Positions 9,721-21,123 of a stretch of 64,000 nucleotides of DNA are shown one piece after another. Source of the stretch: Ectocarpus siliculosus (lineage: Eukaryota; Sar; Phaeophyceae; Ectocarpales; Ectocarpaceae); NCBI GenBank assembly GCA_000310025.1, contig FN648469.1, forward strand, positions 9,600 to 73,599, written 5' to 3'. Position numbers and translations under genes: made by a program. A model generated the notes under the pieces. The model had not been told where the DNA came from and made no database searches. It saw only the letters and a list, made by a program, of their open reading frames with translations. The first letter of the stretch is position 1. Every line of letters starts with the position of its first letter.

Positions 9721-11968
9721 CAACGTCGTCACTTCTGCTGGTGCTGTCGATCCGGAGTACGCGTACGCCACCACGGATGCATCGGCCGCCCCATATCGTG
9801 ATATCCCGGCGGCCGATGGGATGTACTACAGTGACGCCATGATGGCCGGTGGCGGTGGTGGCGGCGGCAGCGGCGGTGACGGCAGCGGTAGTGGGGGCGG
9901 CGTTGGCAATGGGGCGATCGTACAGCAGCAGGTTGTGACACCGGCCGAGCCCTTCTTTGAGTTTGTCGACATTTTCCACGGCGGCGGTGGCGTGGACGGT
10001 GGCGAGGACGGATTGCAGCCCAACGGTGCCATGGCGACAAGTGACTCGGCGGGAGCGGTTCCTGAGGCGCTTGGCGGCGACGGCGAGGTTACCTTTGGTT
10101 GCGGTCTCTTCGCGATGCACCTTGTCTGTTCCGTCTCCTCATCCCCCCCTGCGCGCGAAATATCCAACCTTTTCCCGCATCGCCCGGGTTCCACAGTCTT
10201 CCTCGGAGACTCTGGCGCCGTGGTCCACGTGGTCCTTTCCGGGGAAAAGGTGTACAACAGGCGTCCACCGCGCCCGGAGGAGCGGCTACTCATGCTTGGC
10301 GACGGCAAGCTTATCCCGGTAGAGTTCTTCGGTGATTTGGATATGATTTTCCATTGCCATGAGGATGTGCGTGTTACGCTGAAGAATGTTGGCGTGGTAC
10401 CGGACTTGGCTCTAGATGTTCTGTCGCTGAACCAGATCCAGGAACGTCATGAGATCAAGCTCAACCGGCATGGGGCATCGATTTGGGGGGGCCTAGTGCA
10501 ATTCACCAAATTCCCGCACGGAAATTACATCCAGGGGACTCGCGTCGATCCCCTACCCCACCACGTCAAATCCCCCGCGATGGTCGCGGCGATGCTACGG
10601 CCTGGCCTGCAGTCTAGTATCAACTACAACGATCTTCACTGCTCCCTCGGCCATGCCAACTCAAGACCGTATACGAGACCGCTAAGCAGATGGGGATCAA
10701 GGTGACCGGCACTCCGGAGTACTGTGATGGATGTGCGGAGAAGAAGGCGATCCAGCGCTCGGTCCCCAAGGTCATCTCCCCTTCCCGCCGGACGACGCGG
10801 CCTCTTGAACGTGTCGCCATGGACCTAGCCGGTCCTTTCGGCTCATCCAGCGGTGGTGCCAAGTACTTGATGCAGATCTTGGACCACCACACCAACTACG
10901 GGTGGACTTTCTTCTTGCGGGAGAACAGCGGTGCAAACGTCGTGGGCGCGTTCCGTGCGTGGTACGCCTCCATCAAGGCTCTCTTGACTACTCACGGGGA
11001 GCTGGGCTGTGTTTTGACCGACAACGGTACCGAGTGGGTCAACGAGGAGTTTCGGGGACTGCTGGCGGAACTGAACGTTACGCGGGAGCTCACGGCGGTC
11101 GACGGGCCCAAGAGCAAAGGTCGTGTGGAGCGGAGGATCGCGCTAGTGATGGAGGGAGGCAAGGCTGGGTTTCTGGAATACCCGAAGCTTTTCCCCGGAG
11201 TTCCGTACCCGACCAAGGCGCTGTCCTTCCGGGCCATCTGGCCCGAGGCTTTCGCGTGGATGAACGATTCTTTGAACATCGCTGCTGAGGTGAGCAAGGA
11301 AGACAAGCGGTGCCCGGAGGTTAAGCTGTACGGCAAGAGGAGGATCAGGGTGGCGCTGCCGTTCATGATGCTCGGCTTCCGCCACCGTCACCGCCCGTCC
11401 AAGATGCACAGCAAGGGTGAGCGGTGCTTCTACCTGAACTCAGGCCACGATCATTCCTCGGCGACGCACAAAATTCTCACTCAGGCTGGGGTGCCCACGT
11501 ACTCCGAACACTGTACCTTTGGCTTCAGCAGCGAGGGCTTTCGGGGGGATGGACGTTCTTGGGGGTCGGTAGGAGGGACGGCCGGGGTCCCCGCGGTGGC
11601 GGCAGGAGCGGCGGCATCGGCAGCAGCTCCGGCGGCGGCGCCGCTGGCACCAGACGGAGCGTGGACAGAGGTGGAGCATGAGGGTGGTACCGGCGTGCGT
11701 CGGCAGGGGCAGCAGGGGTTTGTAGCGACGCCCGCCGTGACGAGGTCGCGGGCGAAGCGAGATGGGCGGGTGCCGGGAATGTTCGCGCTTCTAGCCATGG
11801 AGGACGAGATCAAACGGTCCATTGCCGAGCTTCCTTCGCCGGGCGTTGCTGAGCCAGACTTGCCGACGGGGCCGGCGTACGACCAGGAGACGCCTGAGAC
11901 ATACGCGGCGGCGCACGCGGGGCCACACCACCACATCTGGACCCACGCCGAACACAAGGAATTTTGCA
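9721..11968 (+). pseudogene. Copia protease and integrase region, one frameshift
   Basis: The aspartic protease active site appears as FLGDSGAVVHVV near 10200. The pre-integrase zinc region follows, with DLHCSLGHAN near 10640 and, after a one-base frame change at about 10661, KQMGIKVTGTPEYCDGCAEK at 10690. This completes an HHCC zinc finger. The integrase catalytic triad is visible: D in VAMDLAGPFG (~10820), D in VLTDNGTEW (~11020) and E in SKGRVERRI (~11120). A long Ala/Gly/Pro-rich linker (11550-11720) leads to the segment before RT. This polyprotein part would process gag-pol and insert cDNA. The frame at 10690-12093 remains open past the true junction, but only to about 11968 does it read like the family. 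Confidence 0.9.
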
Positions 11969-13434
11969 GGCTGAAACGCAGTCGGCACCTTTCAGGAGGT
12001 CGGGGCGGAATAGCAACGAGGAACGAACGTCATCTCCTCCAAGTGGGTGTATTCATGGAAGGTAGACGAGTTTGGGCAGCGTGTGCGTCCTAAAGCTAGG
12101 TTGGTGGCCCGTGGGTTTGCGCAGCGTGAGGGTGTTGACTTCTTTGAAACTTTCTCCCCTTGCCCTTCCATCACGAGCATTCGTTTGTTAGCCGCTATTG
12201 CCTGTGTGCTGGGTTGGGATACGTGCCATTTCGATGCGGAGCAAGCCTTTGTCCAATCGGAACTGGATGAGGTTGTGTACATTCGTCTACCCCCTGGGTG
12301 CGGCGCGCTTTCCGGTAAGGTCGTTCGGTTGAGACGGAGTCTTTACGGTCTGAAGCAGGCGTCCCGCACATGGCATCACCACTTGATGCGTGGCATGAAG
12401 CGTCTTGGTTTCGAGTCTTGTGCTGCCGATGCGTGTGTGATGCGTCTGATCGAGAGCGTTGTAGTCACCATGGTGGTTGTGATCCACGTAGACGACATAT
12501 TTTCTATCGGACGTAAGAGCAGGTGCGACCAGTTTGGTGTAGATCTCAACCGGTATGTGCCCACCTCCAACCTTGGGGAACTGCGCTGGTATGCGGGTTG
12601 CCGGTTTTCTCGTGACACGGCGTTGGGGACGGTGACTATTTCGCAGCAGGCTGTAGCGGAGAAGATCGTCGCAAAGTTCGGTGTGACGACGAACAAAGAG
12701 ACACCCATGGTCGTTGGTTTGAAGCTTGAGCAGTATGACGCCGACGAGTCCGATGTTGATGCGCCCTTCCGGTCGCTAGTGGGACACTTGATTTGCTGGC
12801 GAATCAGACTCGCCCGGATATTCTCAACGCGGTACGTGCCGTTGCGAGGTATTCGCACGCGCCGAAGCGATTGCACTGGGAAGCGGCTTTGCATGTCTTG
12901 ATGTATGTTAGATGCACGAGCGAGTACGGTATTACTTTTCAGAGGGGCATGGTAGGAGGAGACCACATGGAACTTTTTGTCGATGCGGACTTCGCCAGTA
13001 AGGCAACCGGCCGGCGGTCTGTTTCTGGGGCACTAGTGATGTTCGCTGGTACGTGTGTGATGTATCTGCGTAGGACGCAGAAGAGCGTCACCCTGTCTTC
13101 GACAGAAGCGGAGTACGTGGCGATGTCTGAGGGGCTGAAGGAGGCTATTTTTCTGCGGTATCTCTGGAGTTTTATCTTTCCGGACCGTGATGTGGGGTGC
13201 ACTCCGGTGTGGGAGGACAATGTAGGCGCTATTCACTTGGCAAGTAACCCGGCTACGACCCCTAACTCGAAGCATATCGACATTCGCCACCATTTCATCC
13301 GTGAGCGTGTCGCGCTGGGCGAGTTCAAGGTAGTCCACGTACGTTCGGACCTACAACACGCGGATTTCCTGACCAAACCGCTCCCCAAGGAGGCTTTTTG
13401 CGCGCATCGCAACTTTGTGATGAATATTCGTTGA
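11969..13434 (+). pseudogene. Copia reverse transcriptase and RNase H, frameshifted
   Basis: After a frame change near 11970 the sequence AVGTFQEVGAE is followed by TAG at 12011-12013, then by TNVISSKWVYSWKVDE. RT motifs follow: KARLVARGFAQREGVDFFET, DAEQAFVQSELDEVVYIRLP, SLYGLKQASRTWHHHL and the catalytic VVVIHVDDIFSIG (YVDD-type). At ~12793 another frame change enters the RNase H part: LANQTRPDILNAVRAVARYS, ELFVDADFASK, TLSSTEAEYVAMSEG and WEDNVGAIHLASNP, with the terminal KHIDIRHHFIRERVALGEF. Stop at 13434. All expected catalytic residues remain visible, so decay is by indels rather than by loss of motifs. Confidence 0.92.
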
Positions 13435-14281
13435 TTTTATTCTTTGTGTTTTCAGCGGGGGGGCCTTTTCCTACGTGATGTGTTTTATTTGTGAATTTAT
13501 ACTGGCCGTTGATTTGCTGTTGTTATGCTTCTGCTCTCTGGTACGTACGATGGATGAGGTAGTTCTGCACAAGAATGGGGGGGGGGTATTGGTATTGTTC
13601 CATGATACTAGTCGCAGGTGTTTTATTTGTTTTGGACTTGGTTTCATGTTCGGGATGGATGTTACAGCAGGGGGGCTGCTGGATTGTTGATTGTCTGCTT
13701 TGGATTTGTTGGTTTCTTCCATGGTTGTTTTGGATTTGTTTGTTTGGTTCCTTCGTGTTTGGGATGGATGTTACAGCAGGGGGGCTGTTGGACTGGTATA
13801 TTTGTCAAGGTAGTCGGTATTGGAGGAAGGATTTGGCATGTTCTCGTAAGTCATGGTTGAAGCCTTTGTGCTTCCGAAGGTTATTTGAGCTGGTCAATGA
13901 GTTGAAACATGAATGTTTATCTGAGGAATTTCTTCTGAGTTAAGTCAGGACGTTGGACACGTTTTGCCGGCGTTACCCGTCCCCTTTCTGACGTGATTCT
14001 GATGTAATGTGTATCTTTGCTGGGTATTCTTCCAAGGGTGACTGTTTCTGTTTTGACTGCTTGAGAATTTGGTAAAGCATTTTTTTCAAGAGGGTGAATT
14101 GTTTATTGACAGACCTTTTAGGGGATAGTAATTTGATATCACAAGACTTTGAAAGCTTTGTACGGCATTGTTATGTTGACAGAGTTGTTTGAAGTGGAAT
14201 GGTGGATGATTTATCTGCCGTTTTACCTGGCAGTTCGTGAGGTAGGTGTCGTAGATCGTATCTCGTACAGAGCAGGGGGGC
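13435..14281 (+). promoter_or_regulatory. Copia 3' internal region with duplicated polypurine-like blocks
   Basis: About 850 bp of T/G-rich non-coding sequence. The real polypurine tract is AGCAGGGGGGC at 14271-14281, directly before the 3' LTR. Two further ACAGCAGGGGGGCTG blocks lie at 13664-13678 and 13773-13787, 109 bp apart, each preceded by GGGATGGATGTT; they are a tandem duplication of a segment carrying a polypurine-like site. The function of the rest is not visible. Confidence 0.75.
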
Positions 14282-14474
14282 TGTTTGGGGTGCTCAGCAG
14301 GATACTGATCTACGGGGCCTCCGGGGGTTACGTGGATGATGTTTGTGCATGATGGACATGATACGTGCGGGGCCCCTCGTGCCTCCGCCGTGTATCATGC
14401 CACTCTCTAATCACCAAGGTCTTGAGTCAACCTTCTTTCTCTTTCGGCCTCTGACGGGCTACCGCACCCAAACA
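14282..14474 (+). repeat. 3' LTR of the Copia element
   Basis: 193 bp, TGTTTGGGG...CCCAAACA, followed at 14475-14479 by CAGGT, the copy of the target duplication seen at 7796-7800. Preceded by the polypurine tract. Confidence 0.94.
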
Positions 14475-14590
14475 CAGGTGGCCAAAGTACCGCCTTGTAG
14501 AGGCACATTGGGCAACCTCGAAAAAAAAACATTGGGCACCGATCGCAACCTGTTGAGCTTGGATAATTCTTGCAATGATGAGGTGGCCAG

Positions 14591-14757
14591 TCTACAACCT
14601 GGTACGCGGACAGGTTGCCGAAGTTGGTGCAAGGTGTACCTTTTTGTGGAGGTTGGGGCACTGTCTACAACCTGGTACGCGGACAGGTTGCCGATGCTGG
14701 TGCAAGGTTTGCCTTTGTGGAGGTTGGCGCACTGCGGTGTACAAGCCGGTTGCCTAG
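14591..14757. repeat. 73-bp tandem repeat, about 2.3 copies
   Basis: TCTACAACCTGGTACGCGGA begins at 14591 and again at 14664, each continuing CAGGTTGCCGA...TGGTGCAAGGT...TTGTGGAGGTTGG. A third partial copy (GTGTACAAGCCGGTTGCC) follows near 14737. Confidence 0.92.
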
Positions 14758-14954
14758 GTTGTCGGAGGCAACAGCAGCATTGCTACTCAGCAACAACAAT
14801 GTGGGTTCAATACCCCATCATGACCATTTTTTCCTCCCTTTTTTTCCCAAGATTTTTTCGATGCGGGTATCGGAACAGTATCGCGACTCATCTTCTCGAG
14901 CCCGTTATCGACAACTCTGGAGTTGCATAAAGATTCGTTTTCTTTTAACTTCCG

Positions 14955-15405
14955 CCAGCAACGTCGATCATGGAAATGATCCGTGCATGCAACACAATAT
15001 AATCGTTGTCTTAAGGTGAGGGAAAGACGACTCAATCGGGGACAACAGCTACACGTACTGACGGCGCGTTTTCCCAATGCACATGCACTCGTAGAAACGA
15101 CTGCCTTCTCCCGACACTAAATAAAGCATTCCCCCTCCCGCCGCCCCGAAAGCCCCAGCAGTATCCAATGTATGGTTCCTGTCCTTGTTGAATTTTCCCG
15201 TGCACCACCCGCCGACGTTGATCATGGAGATGATCCGCAAGAAAGCAATACCATTGGGTGTTGACGACGGATAGACGACGAAACGGAGACGACAGTTACA
15301 CGTAGCGACAGCGGGCTCCCCCAATACACTTGTCCAACCGACCGATTCGATGTAAGAAAATAAAGCACCCCCTCTCTCGCCGCCCCCGAAGTCACAGTTC
15401 TAGAC
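14955..15405. repeat. Diverged ~255-bp direct duplication
   Basis: Blocks recur in the same order: CGTCGATCATGGAAATGATCC at 14963 and CGTTGATCATGGAGATGATCC at 15215; GACAACAGCTACACGTA and GACAGTTACACGTAGCGACA; AAATAAAGCATTCCCCCTCC and AAATAAAGCACCCCCTCTCT. The copies differ by many substitutions and indels. No coding potential is shared, so I treat this as non-coding duplication. Confidence 0.75.
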
Positions 15406-15998
15406 ACGAAGAAATGTCACTGCCCGAGAACAAAATAAAGGCATACTGCGGGAACTGCAGAGAGAGACGTCTCTACCCTCCAACACCACAAAAAAACACC
15501 TCCAAGATGGCCTTCCCCACGAGGGACAAGAAAGAAGCATGACGGCAACGACTGAAGGCAAGAGGCCGCCGCAGCGACAGATTCCAGACGCACTTGGAGA
15601 CACGGTCCAAAACCCTGCCCGAGAGCACTAAGCACCTCACAGCATTCTTCATTCAAACGCAAACATGACCCATTGCGAGCTGGAAGGGTAATTGTCCGCC
15701 TTGTCGTTCAACACTCCGGCCCGTTGAGAAAGAAAGAACGGCGTTGAAGCGGAGATCCCGTCGACTACACCTGGGGTTAGCCGATCAGCAGCGAAATAAT
15801 ATAAAGTGTGAGAGGAGAGTAAACGTGGGCCGTCGATGAATGGGGGTGCAGATATGCATTGTCAAGAATACTAGTTAATCCCAGGCATGGGGGGTTGGAA
15901 CAAAACCCACAGCTTAACCGCAGGTCGTAGATTACACCAGAGACGAGGCTACGCTACGCACCTCCGCAGAACTAAACTGAAGGGAGGCGAGGTAAATT
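15406..15998. other. No recognisable feature
   Basis: No convincing exon on either strand. Overlapping frames of 60-80 codons at 15400-15660 show no domain. TAAATT at 15993-15998 may be one half of a target duplication of the foldback element that follows. Confidence 0.5.
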
Positions 15999-16887
15999 CA
16001 AGGGGAATTGACAAAATGGGGTAGACCCCGCGTGTTCAGGCACAAAATGGGGGATCCCTTCGCTCGATGTGGGGCGCAACGCCTGACGCCGGGTAGCCGC
16101 CTTCTAATGCTTCAGCCCCACGCACCACGTCGTCAGGAAGGACGCCCAGCTTTTTGTTTTTTTTCACCGTCAGGAACAGGGTTAACTACGGCCTGGGAAG
16201 AGGGGAGCTTGTTGGAGGACCCCATTTTGTCCACGAAACCGTGGGGTACACCCCCCTGTCTGCTAAAAGTTTATCTAGTACGCCATTCTGTTCACAAACA
16301 TATCCCATAGTGTTCAAGGCATATCCCTTTTCGTTCAGTGGTGACACTCCTGCGGACTGCCAAAATGTCAACCAACAACCAACAGCATACTACCATACAT
16401 ATAGGCGTGGTTGGGGTATGGTGGTCTGCGGTGCAACACGCGGGCTTTGTTGTCGTCTGCGGCGCGGCAAGGAGACAGAAAGTACAGAGATATGGTGCGG
16501 TCTGCGGTTGGTTGTTGGTTGACATTTTGGCAGTCCGCAGGAGTGTCACCACTGAACGAAAAAGGATATGCCTTGAACACTAAGGGATATGTTTGTGAAC
16601 AGAATGGCGTACTAGATAAACTTTTAGCAGACAGGGGGGTGTACCCCACGGTTTCGTGGACAAAATGGGGTCCTCCAACAAGCTCCCCTCTTCCCAGGCC
16701 GTAGTTAACCGTGTTCCTGACGGTGAAAAAAACGAAAAGCTGGGCGTCCTTCCTGAGGACGTGGTGCATTGGGTTGAAGCATTAGAAGGCGGCTACCCGG
16801 CGTCAGGCGTTGCGCCCCACACCGAAAAAAAGGATCCCCCATTTTGTGCCTGAACACGCGGGGTCTACCCCATTTTGTCAATCCCCC
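15999..16887. mobile_element. Foldback (long terminal inverted repeat) element, ~0.89 kb
   Basis: The left arm 15999-16384 is reverse complementary to 16506-16887: GACAAAATGGGGTAGACCCC near 16010 is mirrored by GGGGTCTACCCCATTTTGTC at 16859-16878, and TGCCAAAATGTCAACCAACA near 16359 by its complement at about 16515-16534. Arms are ~385 bp and nearly identical, with a ~120-bp unpaired centre. TAAATT flanks both ends (15993-15998 and 16888-16893), a possible 6-bp target duplication, though AT richness makes this weak. It encodes no protein; the mirrored open frames at 16154-16522 and 16368-16769 are the same arm read twice. It is probably a non-autonomous element moved by an unseen transposase. 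Confidence 0.9.
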
Positions 16888-16893
16888 TAAATT

Positions 16894-17120
16894 TAAACAT
16901 CAGGAGTGGCTAACGGACACGCTCGGATGGAGAAGAGTATATCCAAGGGAACCGCGGGCATAACGAGTGCACGACAAGAAAAACGCAAGCATCCAACACC
17001 GTTTCAGGCAGAGAATGAGGAAGAGAGGCACGATTATTGGAAGACACACAACACACCTTGTCAACACGGGTTAGGCGTGCGCCGAGGCTTTCGGGCCAGC
17101 GTCGTCGTCAGGACCATCGC
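16894..17120. other. Short spacer, no feature recognised
   Basis: Between the foldback element and the minus-strand exons at 17121 onward. If the last exon is read in the alternative frame (rich in Gly/Asp/Ser) it would extend down to about 17070. Confidence 0.4.
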
Positions 17121-18626
17121 TTATCTGGCTTGGGGATGAAGAGCCATCCCCGTCTCCATCCTTAGCTTCCCCTCCGCCCCCATCTTTATCCACCCCGGGG
17201 TCACCTTCGCCACCTCCAGGTCCTCGTCCTCCAAGAAGCACGGCTTGAGGTAGCGCTTAGCGTCGTCCTGCTGATCAATACTCTCTGCGGAGGGGATCGC
17301 CCATGCGTATTTTAGCCGAACTGCATGAAGCTCTCCTAGAACCTGAGACACGAAACAAAGAACAAAGAGCGTTTCATTTGAATGTCAGCTTGTCTGACGC
17401 CGAGGGGTTGATCTCGTTAATAGCTTGCGCCAAACCACCTTCGCGTTGACTCGAAGCAACGCCATGGCGCACTGAAACTGCGGTAAAACCAATGAAAAGG
17501 CTGGAAACACGACAGGAACAAAACAATTGAGAGTGTTGAACTTTCAGCTCGCACGCCCAATGAGCGCTTATCAGCCTGACAAACGGTTGACAGTATGCCA
17601 CGGGAGATAGGGTTAGACGAATAAACTAAATGCAACGAAGGGCCAGCCTTACAGAGCTTACAGTAGATCACATATCGACACAAAGGCAACGTACATGTCC
17701 CGGATGACGTCCAACGTTTGGTCGCCGCCGCCATACTTCCCAGCAACGCCTTTTCGAATAAAGGGTGGCACATCGGGAAGGTACGGTATACCGTCATGGT
17801 CGGGGTGACTCTTGTTGGCGAAGTGTGCCCTGGAGTGCCCATCCTCGTCTTGACGACATCCGCGAGGAATCACTTCTCGAGTATCTTCGAAAGGGATCAA
17901 TCCATGCCGTGAGGGGGGACGGAAGCGGCCCGAAGATTGGAAGGACAAACACTCATTGTCCCCGGTCCTGTTGCGTGGCACCATGACATGTTGGGTAAAT
18001 GCCCACTATCGCTCACAGTGCGCTGCACCTCTATCCTGCACGACAGGCTAACACTACAGCATGCGAGCCCCTCAAACCAACACAAGTAGTGGTACGTGTG
18101 CGTCAAAAAGTCTCTACCCCTTCCACAAGCAATGAATCGCGAGGATGGTTGCCTGCACGTCCCTCGTTCCTTCCCATTCTGCTCATGACTGAACGAATGA
18201 ACAGCGTTCGAAAGAAGGAATTCGTCGTTCCTTCCGTTCACATTCAAATAGGAGCGGATGTACTGAAAACGTGAGTGGACCTTTGCCGGAGTGATCAGCA
18301 TTGTTATGCACGACTCTGACAGCAGGTGCAGTAGCAGACCGTTATCTGTTCCCGGTGGACAGAGGTGTAGGGGGGTTGCGACATGAACTTACCATCATAC
18401 ACTTTGTTTTTCAAACCACAGGGCACCACTTCTGAAATATATCTCGCATTTACCGCAGGGAGTTCACTCAATAACCCGACCGTACCTGAAATATATGGCG
18501 CTGCGCTTGCATCAGTCGACCTGGTCGAAGCTCACGCTCTGCATGGTCTCGCCCTCCGACCCGGGAAATGCCTTGCTTGGATGGCCCTAGAACCTTCGAG
18601 AACATGACGGTACCGAGCCCGCTCAT
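17121..18626 (-). CDS. Unrecognised multi-exon gene, partial model
   Basis: Four candidate exons lie on the minus strand. Exon 1 is 18486-18626 (ATG; starts MSGLGTVMFSKVLGPSKQGI), 47 codons ending in TTTCAG before a GTACGG donor. Exon 2 begins at 18262 after a TTTTCAG acceptor (YIRSYLNVNGRNDEFLLSNA), in matching phase 0; its 3' limit is unclear. Exon 3 is 17662-17967, containing DVPPFIRKGVAGKYGGGDQT and ending at a GTAAGC donor. Exon 4 is 17121-17342 after a pyrimidine-rich TCTCAG acceptor, reading VLGELHAVRLKYAWAIPSAE and LKPCFLEDEDLEVAKVTPGW. The phases of exons 3 and 4 do not join directly, so a small exon may be missing or two genes may be mixed. I recognise no domain. It lies upstream, in its own sense, of nothing related; the next minus-strand gene ends at 21124. 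Confidence 0.38.
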
Positions 18627-20379
18627 GGCCGTCTCCACCTACTACGATACAGGGCGGGGGGGGACAAAAAGTGCGTGAGACGCAACATGTGAACGACGCA
18701 CATGTATACCCCTCTGCTCTGCTATGCACGCTACTGGTGCCCTCTCCATTTCTCATCGGTGGCGCGGCTTCATTCGGTTGAGAATTTGCGTAACATGAAG
18801 TGCTGAACGTACCGGAAGATAATTTCATCTATCTATACTGCTGTCCGGTTCGCCAGTTCCTAGAAAGCTACATACCAGTTATGCATTCAATCACTGAAAG
18901 ACTACCCGTTCAAGTAAACGCAATAGTCAAAGGGAATGAATGTGCTAATGTCTGTACCATTTGCTTTTGCTGTTGGCCCCTTCGCCACGCTTGGGGGCAC
19001 CCACTGTGACCGCCTTTCTTCACGCTGTTGTTGCTGTCTTGAGATAAAAAGATAAACGTTCCGATCTCTGACACGCCTTGTTTTCAGGGGTTTAGGCTTT
19101 TCGTAATTTATCGTTTTTCTCGGGAAAAAAACGTAATTTATGAAATCGGACAATAAAACGTTTCTTATACACTGCAGGACTAGAAATTACACATTTATTT
19201 CCGGCTGAAGATTTTCGACTTCGCTTCAAGCGGCCATGCGTTCGGAAGTGATGACAATTTTTGATCCGATGGCGCGTTTGTTTATTGCGTTTGGAAATGC
19301 ACACCACACGGAAATTAACATCGATTGCGCAGCAAGTTGGTCGTAGCAACCCTCGAAGCTGTGCTGCCATCTCAGCCGTTGATATTTGGTTGCCGTGTGA
19401 CGAGGTGCGCTCAAAGCGAAATGTTGGCCAGCTCACGCAGCACCGCTTGTTCAGACTTGCAAAGAACAGACCCGCAAACAGACGCAGCATCATCCCAACA
19501 CACACATTGATGGACAAAGTCTTCAATTTCTTGCTCGCTAGATCACCCTCCTGCTGAAACTTGCGAGGATGTGAGCTCCATCAGACCGCTCTCTATCGGA
19601 GGGACTGCGTCGTTGCTTTTGGCTTCACCTTTAGCCATTCGGCTACCTTGCCGGGGCGGGGAGATTTCACCCTGTCAAGGTCACCCTGGAAGACTACGCT
19701 GCAGGCTTGACACAATGGCAGGGTGGGTACCCTGCCAGGGTACTGATCCCACACCCTGTACGTACCCTGCCACTCAGGGACCCTGGCGGGGTGCACACCC
19801 TGGGAAAACACTGTGGAGACCGTGTCAGCCAAGTGGTACTGACGGGGCCGAACATTTGGATATTTTCCTTTCGATATTTGTTTGGTTATTTTCTCTTTGT
19901 ATTTTTTGTTTCATTTGTCTTTTTTTTAGTTTTCCCCTTGTCCCTTGCAGCAGCATGTACTGTAGTGCTCCTAGACGTACAAACACGCTCAAGCTCATCC
20001 ACGCCATATATGTCGCCGTTTGACACCCCCCCGCCCCCCGCCCTGATCCGCGCCTTTCCTTGCTTCCCCCTCCCTTTGTAACATACATGTACAACTCCGG
20101 CGCGTCAATTCCATCAACAAACAACGTACCGCATGATACTGCTACTATGAGGGGACCTCAAGGCACCCTATATATACCTCCCCTACAGGGTACATGATGA
20201 CGTCACCGATTGCACGTACAGAGGCCGAACGCTGCACGCAATATATAATGCTTCTTCGACATAACACGAACGAACACGCTCCATGTGCCCAGCATAGCCA
20301 GCTGGCAATGAATGCCAAACCTTCTCCCCCAAATTATCTGATTCCATCGTAAAAAGATAAAAATCTATAAAACTGCGAC
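18627..20379. other. Non-coding stretch with CCCTGCCAGGGTAC-type repeats
   Basis: No exon is convincing. A minus-strand frame of 144 codons at 19092-19526 has no recognisable domain and no supporting splice context. At 19660-19815 short blocks of the type CACCCTG, GGTACCCTGCCAGGGTAC and CCCTGGCGGGGTGCAC recur, forming small overlapping palindromes. A T-rich stretch follows at 19855-19940. Confidence 0.45.
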
Positions 20380-20735
20380 GAAGAATTATTCTTTCGATGG
20401 AACAATTATAAACCAACTCGATGAAGTTCTCTCGATGGAAAAAAATTAAAAACAAAAGAAGTTGAAGGACTCTTTGAGTAACTTACCACCCAAGAAAAAC
20501 TGCCACGATGAATTTTCTCTCGATGGAATATATTAAAAAAAAAAAAGTTGAAGGACTCTTAAGTAACTTACCACCGCGATGAATTTTCTCTTGATGGAAT
20601 AAATTAAAACAAAAAAAAATCGAAGGACTCTGAGTAAATTACACCCAATGAACACTGCCACGATGAATATTCTCTTGAGATGGAATAAACTGAAAACCAA
20701 AAACAAATTGAGGTACTTTGTGAGAAACTACAACA
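20380..20735. repeat. AT-rich tandem repeat, 4-5 diverged copies of ~70-90 bp
   Basis: GATGAA-TTCTCTCGATGGAA blocks begin at about 20419, 20507, 20579 and 20662, with a weaker copy near 20380. Each is followed by ATTAAAA-rich sequence, then GTTGAAGGACTCTT and GTAACTTACCACC in most copies. GTAACTTACC is compatible with decayed exon-border sequence, but no protein is encoded. Confidence 0.85.
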
Positions 20736-21123
20736 TCGGGAACAACCGCCCCGAAGACTTTTCCTTCGATGGACCATGCATGAGATCCGGAAATATCAAG
20801 ACGCGAGGCTCGAGCCATAGCAATCTCGATGCAGCGACGACAGGTACCCACGTGCACCACTCCCATCACGCTAATGTAATTATCCATCCAATCCCCCGGC
20901 CACAAAAACATGACTTGTCAACTTCTCGTTTAACGTGTACCAGTGGTAAGGTTTTATGAAACACGGATTCGTAGCTCACAGTCGGCCCACGCCAACACCT
21001 CCCGCAAATATTGGAGGTTTCATGACAAGATGGATGCACCGATGCTATTCGAGATGCACTCTCCATGGGCACCTGCCATATACCATCAACACGGCCATGG
21101 CCCCGCCCCTCGCACGCAAAACA
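20736..21123. other. 3' flank of the minus-strand gene
   Basis: No independent exon recognised. A 90-codon minus-strand frame at 20639-20911 overlaps the tandem repeat and is probably chance. Sequence just below 21124 would be the 3' untranslated region of the gene ending there. Confidence 0.4.

Larger units (their letters stand above)
7801..14474 (+). mobile_element. Ty1/Copia LTR retrotransposon with intact ends
   Basis: The element is bounded by LTRs at 7801-7991 and 14282-14474, each starting TG and ending CA (TGGTTGGGGTGC or TGTTTGGGGTGC ... CCCAAACA). The 5-bp duplication CAGGT lies at 7796-7800 and 14475-14479, as expected for Copia integration. The internal order is leader, gag with two zinc knuckles, aspartic protease, integrase, reverse transcriptase, RNase H, polypurine tract. 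Integrase before RT is the diagnostic Copia order. The coding region carries five frameshifts and one nonsense codon, so it is dead as it stands. The LTRs differ by three substitutions and two small indels over ~192 bp, so the insertion is not recent. Reading frames alternate 2-1-2-1-2-1 along the element. Confidence 0.95.

Noticed and set aside
8997-11957. Antisense frames of up to 192 codons opposite Copia gag and integrase
   Set aside because: They follow the GC-rich codon composition of the sense genes and contain no domains.
16154-16769. Paired open frames in the foldback element
   Set aside because: They are the two arms of the inverted repeat read as mirror images, not two genes.
19092-19526. 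144-codon minus-strand frame
   Set aside because: No domain, no splice signals and mixed composition; likely chance.
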